DNA from: Chara braunii
Taxonomy: Eukaryota; Streptophyta; Charophyceae; Charales; Characeae
DNA length: 23,715 nucleotides
Assembly (NCBI GenBank): GCA_003427395.1
Contig: BFEA01000179.1
Coordinates: 1,027,214 to 1,050,928 of the forward strand
Direction of reading: 5' to 3'
Both the position numbers and the translations under genes were made by a program. The stretch's first letter is position 1. Every line of letters starts with the position of its first letter. Below the pieces are notes generated by a model. It saw nothing but the letters and a program-made list of their open reading frames with translations. It did no database searches and was not told the DNA's origin. Below are positions 7,974 through 17,000 of the stretch, piece by piece.

Positions 7974-9515
7974 GATGCGGCCCTTCGCTTTCCGGTTGGG
8001 AGGCAGTGACTTCTTCCCACCATCCGTCGTGGGATTATGTCCATGCCTATCTTTGCCTCAAGGTCTAGGGCCTTCTTGCTAAACGAGGGAAAGTTGTGCA
8101 TATTGATGTTGGCCTCACCTGCCAACTGATTCCTAAGAGGCATGGGAAAGCATCTCAGGTAGGAGGTGGGTAAGACCTGGGGGTCATAGCGCAACCCAGG
8201 GACACATATCAGACGCTCTACAGCGTCAGTGGCCTCTCTTACTTACTTAAACTGCCTAGTGTGCAGTGTCAGGATTGCGCCAGTGGCCTTTTGGGCCTCC
8301 CGAGGATCGTGCCACCTGTCTTCCACCAACTTGAGAAAGTCATCCAATTTCTGGGTGACCGCCCAAGCATGAAAGTCATGATCGTACCCATGTAGCTGCA
8401 CTAAACCACTCAACCATCGTGCTGCACTCCCCTCTTAATAGGAGGCAGCCACAAGCACTTCCTCGTGCGGCAAGGTAAGTTTGCACTTGACATAGACCGG
8501 CACTGCCCTCAACCAAGTGCCGAGGTCTTCGCCCCTCTTATCCCCTGTAAAGGGTTTCGGGGCGGCGATGGCCGTCTTCGGTACCCACTGACTTTGTCCC
8601 GGTCCCTGCATCACTCTGGGTTGTGGACCCTGTGATACAGGCTGCTGCACTGACTGCAGGGGCTGTGTACCCTGCGGCTGTACAGGCTGCGAGACAGCAG
8701 GCTGCACGTTTACGGCAACCTGTGACGGAGATTGGGTGAACACTGTCTGTACAAGAACATGTAAACTAGGACCTGATGAGAACCCTCCTGTTAACGACAT
8801 ACCCAGGGAGACAGGCTGAACCGATACAGGAGCGGTATATGGGGATACCCCAGTCACTGGTGGAACAAAAGGCGGAGGATGTTCAACGGGCCAGGCACCA
8901 GGCCCGGACAGTGATGGTGCCGCCTGCTCTCGTCCGACCAAGACGGCCAGACTCTGTTGGATGTCCTGTAAAATTGTCGTCTGCTGGTCTTGCATCTCTA
9001 CTACTCCTAACAAGACCGACCTCAGGGCCCTCACCGGATCATCCAGCTCTGCTGGGTCCATCTCCTCTAACTCACTAATGTCCGCTTGTCGCCGCTGCAA
9101 CCTGGCTCTTCTTCTAATCATTCTTTCATTTTTTGCCTTAATCTCTCCTAAAGCCTTCTGTAGTTGTGCCTCTTGCAGGGCAGCCTGTTGTATGGCGATC
9201 TCCTCGGGTGATAACACCACTGGCTGGCTTGCCATAACTCCAGCCTGTTTGTGCAACCGTTGACCCTACAAACCCTGAACTGCTGGTTAGGGAACTCTGC
9301 TGCGCAGCAGTTGCCATGGTTGCTGAAACAGCGACTTCGTTTGCGAATGCTCTGCTGGTCTCTGGTGCCCTAGCCCTCCGCTGCTGCTGCTGCCTCTCCC
9401 TAAGCTGGCGGAACAGATATTTGTCTCACTCCGGTCCTAAGGCCAAGTGGGCTATCGGGCGTCTAGCCGATCGCAAGATCCGGTCGTCCTCACTAGTGGT
9501 GTCCCTATCGCTCAT
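7974..9515 (-). pseudogene. Gag N-terminal and capsid region of element 1
   Basis: The likely start is ATG at 9515-9513 (MSDRDTTSEDDRIL), earlier than the longest open stretch, because the same frame continues into Arg/Gln-rich Gag-like sequence. TGA at 9426-9428 and a frameshift near 9240-9250 then break it. The next open part (9256-8438) has a Gln/Ala/Glu-rich probable coiled coil (about residues 15-120), a Pro/Gln/Val-rich linker, and the start of the capsid (KPFTGDKRGEDLGTWL). TAA at 8435-8437 and TAA at 8243-8245 interrupt the capsid (SAARWLSGL, LDDFLKLVEDRWHD, PMPLRNQLAGEANI). Gag forms the particle in which reverse transcription takes place. Confidence 0.8.
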
Positions 9516-10729
9516 ATGCTACAACTGCACACCGTCTACACTAGGACACACAATGGATGCCTATTGCAGCGACATGTATAAACCGATATAAATAATCGAC
9601 AACTATATTAGAGACTAAACATTCGAGTCCAGCAGGTAAGTTCAGATTCCTACAAATAATATTATTCTACTTCGACTAGCTCGCAAACAGAAAGCACAAT
9701 GAACAAATCAGTTCTAAACTATGTTGTTTGTCAGATGTCAATGGCAGTACATCTAACTAATCAAAATAAAAATAACATCATTTGTTGGGTCTGTTTGCAG
9801 GATCGGATCTTACTCAACTTATCACCTGGAATCTACCCCTTCCCCAATTCCCCTTGATGACAACTTGACGTCAGCGTCCCTGAGCAATCCGGTTTGGCGT
9901 GCACACGGCCCACCCTTGTGCCCCGAGTAGCTGCTGAGCTGGCCAGCCCTGCACAGTGTTTATCCTCGCGTGCAGTGAGCCTTACTTCAATTGTCTGATC
10001 CAGAGGCAATTTAATGACCGCCCCCAAGTGTCATCAGGAATTATTTTACGTCTCAGCAGGACGACGATCACAGCCAATGGTTTCCCCAGCCGGTGTTTAT
10101 TTATAGACGCCCGGTACTCGTCTCTCCCATAGGGCTGGCCGGCCCTTCAGTACCCCTTCTATGAGCGCAGCAAGCAGACAAGGACAAAGCGGCAAAGCAT
10201 GCGTGCTCTACTCCCGGTGGGTTGGCATGGTGACCGTGACCCAGTGCTCCGTCCAGGCCCCTTCAGAAAGCACCACCCTCTCCTTCCAAATGCTCCACGT
10301 GAACAATGTCGACTCTCAAGGTTGAGCGCACACGAGAGGACTCTCAAGAAGGAACTCAAAACCTCACGGTAAGAAGTGATGAAGAGGGTAGATAAGGTTA
10401 AGAGCAACGTACCTCGATATAGCTACCCCCAACCACATATATTTTCACCAGATGACCTGGCGATTGCGATGACCAGTCACTGCATCGACACAACCAGCAT
10501 TATCTCGTCGTTCCACCTCAGCATCAATCAACCACCAGATAGTTCGCATCACACTGCGAACACCCCATATACACACCGTAGCCTTCCTGGCGATTCCCCT
10601 CTCCTCCTGGGTCGCCACACCTTGTCTCCGCCCTCCTCACTACACACTGCCCACGGCCTCACTCACCAAGCAGACCGCATGTATGTACCGCATAGGCAGA
10701 AGATAAGCGCCAAATGAGCGCAACGTACC
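9516..10729 (-). other. Untranslated leader of element 1
   Basis: About 1.2 kb lies between the PBS and the gag start, with no recognisable protein on either strand. It contains an AT-rich interval (9590-9800), a TATAAATA on the minus strand (10098-10105) and a TGACGTCA palindrome near 9866. On the plus strand there is an intron-like pair: CAG/GTAAGT near 9635, CTAACTAAT near 9755 and TTTGCAG near 9800. Long leaders are common in plant Ty3/gypsy elements, but the plus-strand splice signals suggest that some host sequence may have been captured here. Confidence 0.55.
10098..10105 (-). promoter_or_regulatory. TATAAATA motif in the leader of element 1
   Basis: The minus strand reads TCTATAAATAAAC, a good TATA box pointing towards gag, about 580 bases before the gag ATG and outside the LTR. 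It may be an internal promoter, a relic of a nested insertion, or chance. Confidence 0.35.
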
Positions 10730-10744
10730 ACAGCTCCGATACCA
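10730..10744 (-). other. Primer-binding site of element 1
   Basis: The minus strand reads TGGTATCGGAGCTGT three bases inside the 5' LTR end. It matches the complement of the 3' end of plant initiator-Met tRNA (TGGTATCAGAGC) with one mismatch. This is where the tRNA primes minus-strand DNA, and it fixes the orientation and the 5' LTR boundary. Confidence 0.88.
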
Positions 10745-10747
10745 AAT

Positions 10748-11542
10748 TGCAAGGAAGATGAGCAATAGCGAACTTCAGCAATCAAACAGCATCATACACA
10801 TAAGACCAGATAGTCGTGACCTCGTACCAAGAGCAGAATTGCATCACGAGTTTCACCAAATAAGAGTACACCAAAAGCTCATAATTGACAATGCTGGAAT
10901 AGTCTCATCATCATCATCAATGAAGAACCAATGTTGATATCCTATCTGGCGCTCGGCGCCCAGACTACAGATGGCAGATCCTATCTAGCCTAGACTACAA
11001 TGCCGAAGATGACGATAACAGCTCTCCCGAAGTACGAGCAGATAGCGGCCAATGCCGCACGCTTCCAGCACCAGGAATGTCTCTCGCATCACTCACAACC
11101 CCGTTCCCCAACACACAGATGCCACATGCACCCAAGGACCACCCTGCGCCACACCCAGCTCACAGCAGCGCAGCTCGGCTATGGCTGCCTGCTCCTTCCA
11201 GCTCGCCCGTGAGCGCGTGAGCACTGGCCAGCTTCAGCGCAGCAGCGCTTGCGCAGCATGCAGCCAGCACCCGAATGCCCAATGCAGAGGCAGGCCCTTT
11301 ACTATATGGAAGTGGCCTGCCTGCGTTCTGTCCCAGGCTGCGCTGGGCCTTTCCCAAGAAGCTTCCGGTAGGCCCCGGTAGGCTGAGGCCCAGTCCGAAA
11401 CAAATCAGGCCCAGGGCCTGAGGTGGTTGCTTGTGCCCAACTGCCTTTGGCCTGTGTATGGCCCACATCCCGTATCCAGCCCAGAGCCTGCCTTCACTTA
11501 GGGCGGCCAACGTGCTGGTTGACAGGGCCTGAAAGGGGCTCA
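10748..11542 (-). repeat. 5' LTR of element 1
   Basis: Direct repeat of 3109-3836, starting TGCAAGG on the plus strand and ending at GGGGCTCA. Homology with the 3' LTR stops at 11542-11543, about 18 bases short of the 3' LTR end, so the outer (U3) tip is missing or replaced. It carries about 50 bases after 10818 that the 3' LTR lacks. The likely TATA motif (minus strand CATATAG, near 11302-11308) lies between the 9-bp inverted arms 11288-11296 and 11314-11322. The long plus-strand open frames inside the LTR are not conserved by codon and are not genes. Confidence 0.88.
11288..11322 (-). promoter_or_regulatory. TATA-like motif inside an inverted repeat (LTR 1)
   Basis: AGGCAGGCC (11288-11296) and GGCCTGCCT (11314-11322) are perfect complements around a 17-base loop containing CTATATGG on the plus strand (CCATATAG on the minus). 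This is the most likely core promoter of the 5' LTR. In the 3' LTR the arms carry substitutions that weaken the pairing. Confidence 0.5.
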
Positions 11543-11658
11543 TAATACTAATACCCAAGTAATTAATTATTAATAATTTGTTGCTTTTTAAAGTCTTTTT
11601 TAATTTGTTTTTTAGTTTTTGACTTTTAACTCAAGTTTGCTTAGGAATTCTGACATGA
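11543..11658. other. AT-rich spacer
   Basis: About 115 bases very rich in A and T (TAATTAATTATTAATAATTT and T runs) between the 5' LTR of element 1 and repeat A copy 2. It is probably a remnant of the pre-insertion DNA. I see no gene. Confidence 0.5.
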
Positions 11659-12144
11659 CTCTGAGGCAAAACTGGTTTGCATTGTCATTCTGCATAACAT
11701 AATTTTTTTTCAGATTTTTTTATTTTTATTTTTTTAATGGTCCGGACGTTTCCGGACATGCTTACTGGTCCGGACCGTCCAGAACCATGCATGTCCGGAG
11801 GTCCGGATGTGTCCGGAAGTCCGGACATCCAGACCTGACCGGACCTGCGTCCGGTCCCCGGACACGAGCTTCCCGGGTCCGGGTCCGGTGTAGCCATGCA
11901 GCGAAGTAGCCAACGGCAATTTAGAAAGAGGAGTACTCACCTGACCCGTCCTTGTTGTCCCGTCAGAAAATGACAGAGTGACAGCAAATGATGATAATGA
12001 GGTCCCATTTCTGGGACGAAATTGAAGTTGATGTACAAAAGATCCATACAACGGATTGAGCATTGTTATACAGAGAACGTAATCAATGACTATGACCAAG
12101 CACAGTGACACAGAAATGGACGGGGTGATTGAGAACTGAAAATG
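11659..12144. repeat. Dispersed repeat A, copy 2
   Basis: Homologous to 2629-3110 in the same orientation, including the T-rich stretch, the TCCGGA array at 11740-11885, a minus-strand CAG/GTGAGT donor-like site at 11940 and a TTTTCAG acceptor-like site at 12136-12142. Between the two sites lie 195 bases with no stop in one frame. A minus-strand open frame of 229 codons spans this and the next block, but substitutions between copies change amino acids freely, so it is not supported as a gene. Confidence 0.75.
11740..11885. repeat. TCCGGA palindrome cluster (copy 2)
   Basis: Same array as 2705-2850, with TCCGGA at many closely spaced sites plus variants (GTCCGGT, CCCGGACA, CCCGGGTCC). Some sites mutated in one copy are intact in the other, so the ancestral array was denser. 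Confidence 0.65.
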
Positions 12145-12348
12145 AAACAGCTGCAGTAAAGGACAGAGAATGGGAATGACAAAACAAAGATAAAAAGAAC
12201 ATGCAGAATTTGAAGTAGAGATAGTTAGGCATGCGTGGAAATTTTGGAAGGGGACTCTCAACTGCTTCATGATCATTCTTGGCCGTGGTAGTGATGTATT
12301 AAGAGCAAATCGTAACGATGAGCTCTTTTTTTTTCCCCTGTAAGTTGC
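12145..12348. other. Continuation of repeat A copy 2, no second copy in the window
   Basis: AT-balanced sequence joining repeat A to the left end of element 2. It includes a T9 run at 12326-12334. No gene or RNA is seen. It is presumably the part of repeat A lost from copy 1. Confidence 0.4.
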
Positions 12349-12556
12349 GCAATCAGACTCCTCGTCTTCGATCTTCAGCATGTGTACAAACAGATGACAA
12401 TCAAGCTGGCGACTAGCGCCCACACAAAGGTCAGAGATAATGAACCCAAGGACACGACTCAGATTCGAACTTGTCCTGGTCGACTATGGGCGACATGCAC
12501 ACTCTCATCAGCTTGTTCGTAAACACTCACCGGATCTCCCTGGATGTTCCGATGCA

Positions 12557-12578
12557 TACACACACACACACACACACA
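12557..12578. repeat. CA dinucleotide microsatellite
   Basis: About eleven uninterrupted CA units on the plus strand, within the putative 3' LTR of element 2. Confidence 0.85.
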
Positions 12579-12777
12579 GATAACACCTCTCCTGCTGACG
12601 TGGCGTCTATGGCCGCCATCTTCCTCCTACACTAACACCTATCGGCTATGGCTGATCTCCCTCCTCTTAGCCCTCTTCGTCTTACGGGCACCTGCTGACC
12701 ACCTTGCACAAGACGCTCAGGCAGCGCTTCCGCATGGCTCACAGTCAGAATGAATAAATGACTTGAGGCTGCCTCTT

Positions 12778-12786
12778 GATTTATAC
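12778..12786 (-). promoter_or_regulatory. TATA box in the 3' LTR of element 2
   Basis: The minus strand reads AAGTATAAATCAAG, a close match to the plant TATA consensus, oriented with the element and about 455 bases inside the U3 edge. Confidence 0.5.
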
Positions 12787-12961
12787 TTCGGATTGTCAAT
12801 GGTCTGCCCTTGGACCCTGGGACCGAGGTGCACACAGTCCCACATGGTACTTGCTGACTTGACAAAGTGCGACCGGGACTGGGTACCACTGACTAAGCGA
12901 GGTTGGACTGCCTACTTGCCCACTTGCCCCTAGACTAACTCTTAGGACCTTACGAAAGGTC

Positions 12962-12982
12962 GCTTCCGGACCTTCCGGAAGC
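12962..12982. other. Perfect short hairpin
   Basis: GCTTCCGGA and TCCGGAAGC are perfect complements separated by CCT, giving a 9-bp stem and 3-base loop in the putative U3. The arms include the TCCGGA core also seen in repeat A. Confidence 0.5.
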
Positions 12983-13299
12983 CTTTAGACTTGACCTCTC
13001 GCGATTGTAGCAGCTAAGACTTTGACCTTTCAGGACTGTTGCAGCTACGACCCCTACTCGGTAAGGACTCCTACTCGATAGACCTACGCATCGAAACTGG
13101 ATGACCAGACTATCTACAACAAACGAACAGGCGACTTTCAAAACACAGGTCGCGGGTACAAATACACACAGGGCACTGATACTGTACACGGGTAAGGGCG
13201 AGGTCTACAGCATCTGCTACCGTAAAGGTGAAAACCGTTTCACTTCCGCCAGCCTAAATTTGAGGTCCTCCGAGAATATTTCAATCTTCAGCAGGACTT

Positions 13300-13457
13300 T
13301 TACCTTTCTGAGGCACGGACTACGTCGGGAGCAGTCTCTAGAAGTTCTGTTCGTGTAAACCAGCGGTCGTCTTTCGGCCCCTGGTAAGAAAACCTGACTT
13401 TGTATTGTTTTTGTGGACGACCTCATCTTCATCTACTATGCGATCAATGTCGTACCT
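13300..13457 (-). pseudogene. Tail of integrase (element 2)
   Basis: After TGA at 13458-13460 the frame continues with YDIDRIVDEDEV. A frameshift then follows, and the reading SYQGPKDDRWFTRTELL matches the DPKEDRWFTREEL tail of element 1. It ends at TAA 13300-13302. This is the chromodomain-like C-terminal end thought to direct integration site choice in chromoviruses. Confidence 0.75.
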
Positions 13458-14045
13458 TCAATCCATATCTGGAGGGATCATTGATCTCCTCGACGGAAAT
13501 TGCTGACTCATTGTGCAAGGTAACAACTTTGATGCATGGAAAACTGGATATGTATGGAGGTGTGCCGGGATCTCTATCGTGTAGGATGGTCCATCCTCTC
13601 CGCCCTTGACTTCTATGACTGGCCACAGTCCTCTATATGTGGGTAGCAGTTTCTGTGAGATGTTCTCCTCAGGAGCGAACTCTTTGGACTTGACCCAAAC
13701 TAAGTCGCCTACTTGAAACTGTGATGGGCGGCAGTGCTTATTAACTTGCTCTATCATCCTATGTTGGGCCTTCCTGAGGTTCTCTATCACTGTTGCGATC
13801 TCTTTATCATGCTGTAACGCAAACTCCCTAGTACCGTGCGGTAGCCTCTGAATCTCGCCCCGGTTCAGTCCTTCGAACGGTCTGCGAGGTCTAAAGGACT
13901 TACACGATTCGTTAGGAGTGCGACAAGTGGCTAAGTGAACACTGTTGTTATACGCGCTGGCTATCTTTGGGATCATCTCGTCCCAGTTGACTTGATCGGG
14001 TCTAATGTACATTCTCAAAACTTGTTACAGGATCTTGTTCATCTG
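13458..14045 (-). pseudogene. Integrase C-terminal domain of element 2
   Basis: Covers the end of the integrase core after the catalytic Glu (NGQTEQMNK, then a TAA near 14029, then RPDQVNWDE and SAYNNSVH), followed by the C-terminal region with HCRPSQFQVGDLVWV and PTYRGLWPV and the conserved PAHLHTYPVFHASKL. It aligns block by block with element 1. TGA at 13458-13460 cuts it before the tail. It is separated from the core by a frameshift near 14060. Confidence 0.88.
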
Positions 14046-14046
14046 T

Positions 14047-14478
14047 TCAGTCTGACCGTTTCTCTGGATGACGGCCAGATGACATTAGCAACTTAGAACC
14101 ATACACCTTCATAGGTTCCTGCCAGTTCTTACTAGTGAAACTGGTATCTCTGTCACTAACTATGGACAGCGCTAGACCATGCTCACTGACCCAATGATCA
14201 AAGAACTTCACTGTTACTAGATCTGTATGTGCCTCGGAAGGCAAGGGAATGAAAACTGCGTATTCGCTAAATCTATCGACTACAACCATAACTTGGCTCT
14301 TGCCATGCCTACTCCTGACCCCAACGTCCATGAAATCTATGGACGTAGAATCTCCAGGTCCTGATGGGATAGGCAGGGGTATGAGAAGACCCAACGGGGC
14401 TCGCGTCGTAGTTTTATTGAGTTGGCATTCCTTGCAACTATGCACATACTCTATACAGTCAGCTTTCATGCCATGCAA
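14047..14478 (-). pseudogene. Integrase core of element 2
   Basis: This frame holds the CX2C half of the zinc-binding domain (SCKECQ, residues 14-19), the first catalytic Asp (SIDFMDV, D48) and the second (SIVSDRD, D109). It runs to SSGRHPE, where a frameshift puts the catalytic Glu (NGQTE) in another frame. Here the second Asp is intact, unlike element 1. Confidence 0.88.
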
Positions 14479-14662
14479 AGTCTATCCACACATGAGGTTG
14501 GCTAATGTCTTTTGTCAGCCGAGGTGCCCTTGGTACCATGACATTCCCCTAAGATTAGACCACGAATCTCTTCGTTGTTGGGAATGCATAGGCGATCTAC
14601 GACGTCTGTCTTCTTAAACAACAACCCGTTAGTGGTGCGGTAGTTAGGCTCGTTGGATTCTC
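14479..14662 (-). pseudogene. Degraded zinc-binding region between RNase H and integrase (element 2)
   Basis: Pieces in different frames, GECHGTK and then GHLG, with stops at about 14516-14518 and 14480-14482, and QKTLANLM. They correspond to the histidine half of the zinc-binding domain. At least one frameshift and three stops fall in under 200 bases. Confidence 0.65.
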
Positions 14663-14968
14663 CTAGACTCTTTTGAGGAGATCGCTATAAATAGGGTCCT
14701 GCGGGTACGCATCTGCAACTTTTTGCTGTAAATCTGACCCTATATCCAGGTAGTGAACTATGGCTCCAAAGTAGTCGGCTCTTCTACTAAGGGCGTCTGC
14801 AACCACATTGTACTTTCCTTGGACTGGCTTGAGCTCAAAGTCAGACTGGTCTATTTCTGCGGCCCACCTAGTACGCTTAGGTGTCATCTTGGCCTGCATC
14901 TTCAACCACCTCAACGTTTCGTGGTCTGAGCAGACTTTGCAGTGTCTCCAAGCAAGTAATGTCTCCAA
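14663..14968 (-). pseudogene. RNase H C-terminal part of element 2
   Basis: Contains VCSDHETLRWLKMQ, TRWAAEIDQSDFELKPVQGKYN split over its length, and VADALSRRADYFGAI. The Asp of VADALS is the conserved late RNase H residue. It joins the upstream RNase H frame by a frameshift near 14940-14955. Confidence 0.85.
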
Positions 14969-15435
14969 TGGTCTAATGCTTGCCTAAGAGCGTAGAGTTC
15001 CCTTTCATAGGTAGATGTCGCAACCTTCTCCAAAGGCATCCTAGCGGACCTGAACTCTACGGGTCTATACCCATTGTCGTCGTTCTGCTGTAAAACGGCA
15101 TCAATTCCATATTGACTCGCATCAGTTGTAACAACAAAGGATAAGGATGGGTCAGCTACCTTGAGGACTGGGTACTCTATCAAGGCCCACTTCAACTTCT
15201 TCACGGTCAACGTACAATCTTGGTCCCACTTCCAGATTGCCTCTTTCTTTGGCAGTCTGTGAAAGGGAGCAACGATTGCAGAGAAGTTCCTTACGAAATT
15301 CATGTAATAGCTAGCCAATCCTAAGAACGATTGCAGCTCTGTGAGTGTACGTGGGGTTGGCCAGTTTCTGATTGCTGCGATCTTACTGTCCTCATGCTTT
15401 ACGCCATCACCATCTAAAATGTGGCCCAAACACAA
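14940..15435 (-). pseudogene. RT connection and RNase H N-terminal part of element 2
   Basis: CLGHILDGDGVKHEDSKI and LQSFLGLASYYMNFVRNFS are the RT connection. FVVTTDASQYGIDAVLQQ is the RNase H start with its first Asp. YRPVEFRSARMPLEKVATST and ERELYALRQALDHWRHYLLG complete the first half. The frame is cut from the RT palm by TAG at 15460-15462, a single-base change at a position where a Lys codon is expected. Confidence 0.88.
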
Positions 15436-15459
15436 AATCTTTGTCTTGGCCCACTCGCA

Positions 15460-15840
15460 CTATTTTGCATTGATCTTGAAATTTGCTTCACGCAAATTTT
15501 CCAAGATTTGCCTCAGATGAGCCTCGTGCTCCTGGAGGGTCTTGCTAAAAATTAAATTGTCATCTAGATAAACAACAACAAATCTATCTAACCACAGACT
15601 AAACAAATCATTCATGCAGCGTTGGAATGTGGTCGGTGCGTTGGTTAGTCCAAATGGCATTACTATAAACTTGTAGTGCCCGTACCAAGTCCTGAACGCC
15701 GTTTTGTACTGGTCCTCCGGGTGGACCTCTATCTGGTGGTACCCTGACTTCAAATCTATCTTAGAGAAGTACTTGCAGCCCTGCACCCGATCCAATAGAT
15801 CATCTATACGAGACAGTGGTTCTGCATTCTTCACATTCCG
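15460..15840 (-). pseudogene. RT palm of element 2
   Basis: Has motif A ([13 protein letters not shown]), motif B (VMPFGLTNAPTTFQ) and the YLDD box (15559-15570) with both catalytic Asp residues. The fingers block RMCxDYRxLN is missing: at 15831-15842 the sequence jumps from the KKEGEL block to NVKNAEPL. About 13-14 codons appear deleted, with a frameshift. Confidence 0.9.
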
Positions 15841-16478
15841 AGCTCTCCCTCTTTCTTGGGGACAAAGAGAACAGGTGCTCCAAATGAAGATGAACAAGGC
15901 CTAATCCACCCCTTCTCGAGGAGCTCATCTAACTGTCTGCGCAGCTCCTCCAACTCCTTGAGAGACATCCGATGCACTGCTCCCATGGGAGTCTTACTAC
16001 CAGGCTCTATCTCAACGTGCTGCTGGATGGGACGCGGAACTACTACTGAAGGAGACTCTGACAGATCTGCGTATTCTTCCAGCAGCTTGGCAATAACAGG
16101 GTTGGTGGGCTCCTCCTTCTTAGACTCAGTAACAAGCCTAACATAGGCTATAAAAACCTGCTCTTCTAACTGCTCCTTTACTAGTCGTGCGAACGCGGGA
16201 GCACTGAGACAGCAATGTGCCAGCGGGTTATCTACTCCTAACACATGAAACAGGCGAGTCGTACTGACGTCGTCTGAAGGACTAGGGAGCCTACACTCAT
16301 GCTCTCTTAAGTGTAGTGTGGCTCCTGCTGCCTCCCCCCAGTCCATCCCTAGGACCATATCAAATGGGAGGTTGTCCTCTACGAGGACAGTCAGGGAATG
16401 GAGAACTCTCTCAACCTTCCCATCTTTCTCTAGGCGAAAGTTCGACTGGACTCCCTCGACGTAATCCTCGATTCGCAT
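15841..16478 (-). pseudogene. Protease C-terminal part, linker and RT N-terminal part of element 2
   Basis: FDMVLGMDWGEAAGA is the retropepsin C-terminal hydrophobic segment with the LGMDW block intact. A linker with IAKLLEEYADLSESPS follows, then HRMSLKELEELRRQLDELL and [22 protein letters not shown]. The frame runs out at the RT deletion near 15840. It is separated from the protease active-site fragment by a stop near 16548. Confidence 0.88.
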
Positions 16479-16547
16479 AGTGCGATTGTCTACGAGGATA
16501 CTGACTATAGGTTCTTCTAGCTTCTGGACTTTCAGACTCAGCTTCAG

Positions 16548-16796
16548 CTATTGCAGCACTTTCCTGCTGATATACTTACGTGTGGCCCCACTATCTATTA
16601 GGGCCCCTACTCGGCCTCTAAAGACCTCTACATCTACTAATAGTAGTTGTCCTTTTCCATCCTTCTTCATCTTGGCCCAGACTGGCATCCTCTCCTTTAC
16701 CTCTTCTGCCAGTCCTGTGAGGGAAGCACCTAGAGAGACTCTGACACAAGCAATCTCTGGACAGCTAGCTAGGCGCTGGCCAGCAACCTCTGCCAT
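16548..16796 (-). pseudogene. Protease active-site fragment of element 2
   Basis: VEVFRGRVGALIDSGATRKYIS contains an intact DSG triad (residues 68-70) followed by A-T, in the retropepsin arrangement. It stops at 16548-16550 in a decayed Gln-rich end (RKVLQ). The upstream segment is poorly conserved and joins the nucleocapsid region through several stops. Confidence 0.82.
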
Positions 16797-16899
16797 AGGC
16801 TCATGTCGGTTGGGAGTTTCTATATGGCGCGCGCTCTCTTCTCCACATGGCCTAGGGGTAAGGGCAGTTGAGACCCCTACCGGCGACTGCCTTTTGCTG

Positions 16900-17000
16900 C
16901 CTCTGCAGCGGATCGTCGGGCATTCCTATACTTGGGGCATTATTTGATGATGCACCCCGGGTCACCGCAATAAATGCATTGACCCGCATCTATCCTTTTC
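16900..17000 (-). pseudogene. Degenerate CCHC zinc knuckle of element 2 Gag
   Basis: One minus-strand frame reads CIYCGDPGCIIK, stop, CPKY. The spacing CX2CX4(H)X4C is kept, but the His position is Cys, and the residue just before the last Cys is a TAA stop. It sits between the Gag linker and the protease, as expected for a nucleocapsid. Confidence 0.6.

Larger units (their letters stand above)
3109..11542 (-). mobile_element. Retroelement 1: defective Ty3/gypsy LTR retrotransposon
   Basis: A full-length but inactive element read leftward. Order on the minus strand: 5' LTR (11542-10748), initiator-Met-type PBS (10744-10730), leader, gag, CCHC nucleocapsid, protease, RT, RNase H, integrase with C-terminal tail, polypurine tract (3867-3855), 3' LTR (3854-3109). 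Integrase downstream of RT/RNase H is the Ty3/gypsy order. The LTRs differ at about 17 positions plus three indels over the shared ~730 bp, so the insertion is not recent. The bases flanking the two ends (GAAAA on the left, TAATA on the right) do not form a target-site duplication. Gag and pol are broken by stops and frameshifts, so the element could move only with help in trans. Confidence 0.9.
12349..13242 (-). repeat. Putative 3' LTR of element 2
   Basis: The left ~130 bases (12349-12482) match 20606-20739, where the homologous block ends directly at a PBS, so they are a U5 end. The right limit is placed at a CA (13241-13242) next to a weak purine tract (GGCGGAAG, 13243-13250) 50 bases after the pol stop. 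A TATA box on the minus strand (GTATAAATC, 12778-12786) is well placed for a U3/R boundary. The block also holds a CA microsatellite (12557-12578) and a perfect 9-bp hairpin (12962-12982). No second copy of the middle part is present in the window, so the limits are inferred. Confidence 0.55.

Noticed and set aside
11734-12423. 229-codon minus-strand frame through repeat A copy 2 and the U5 of element 2
   Set aside because: It crosses two unrelated repeat units. Between the copies of A, substitutions change amino acids freely, and no known domain is visible.
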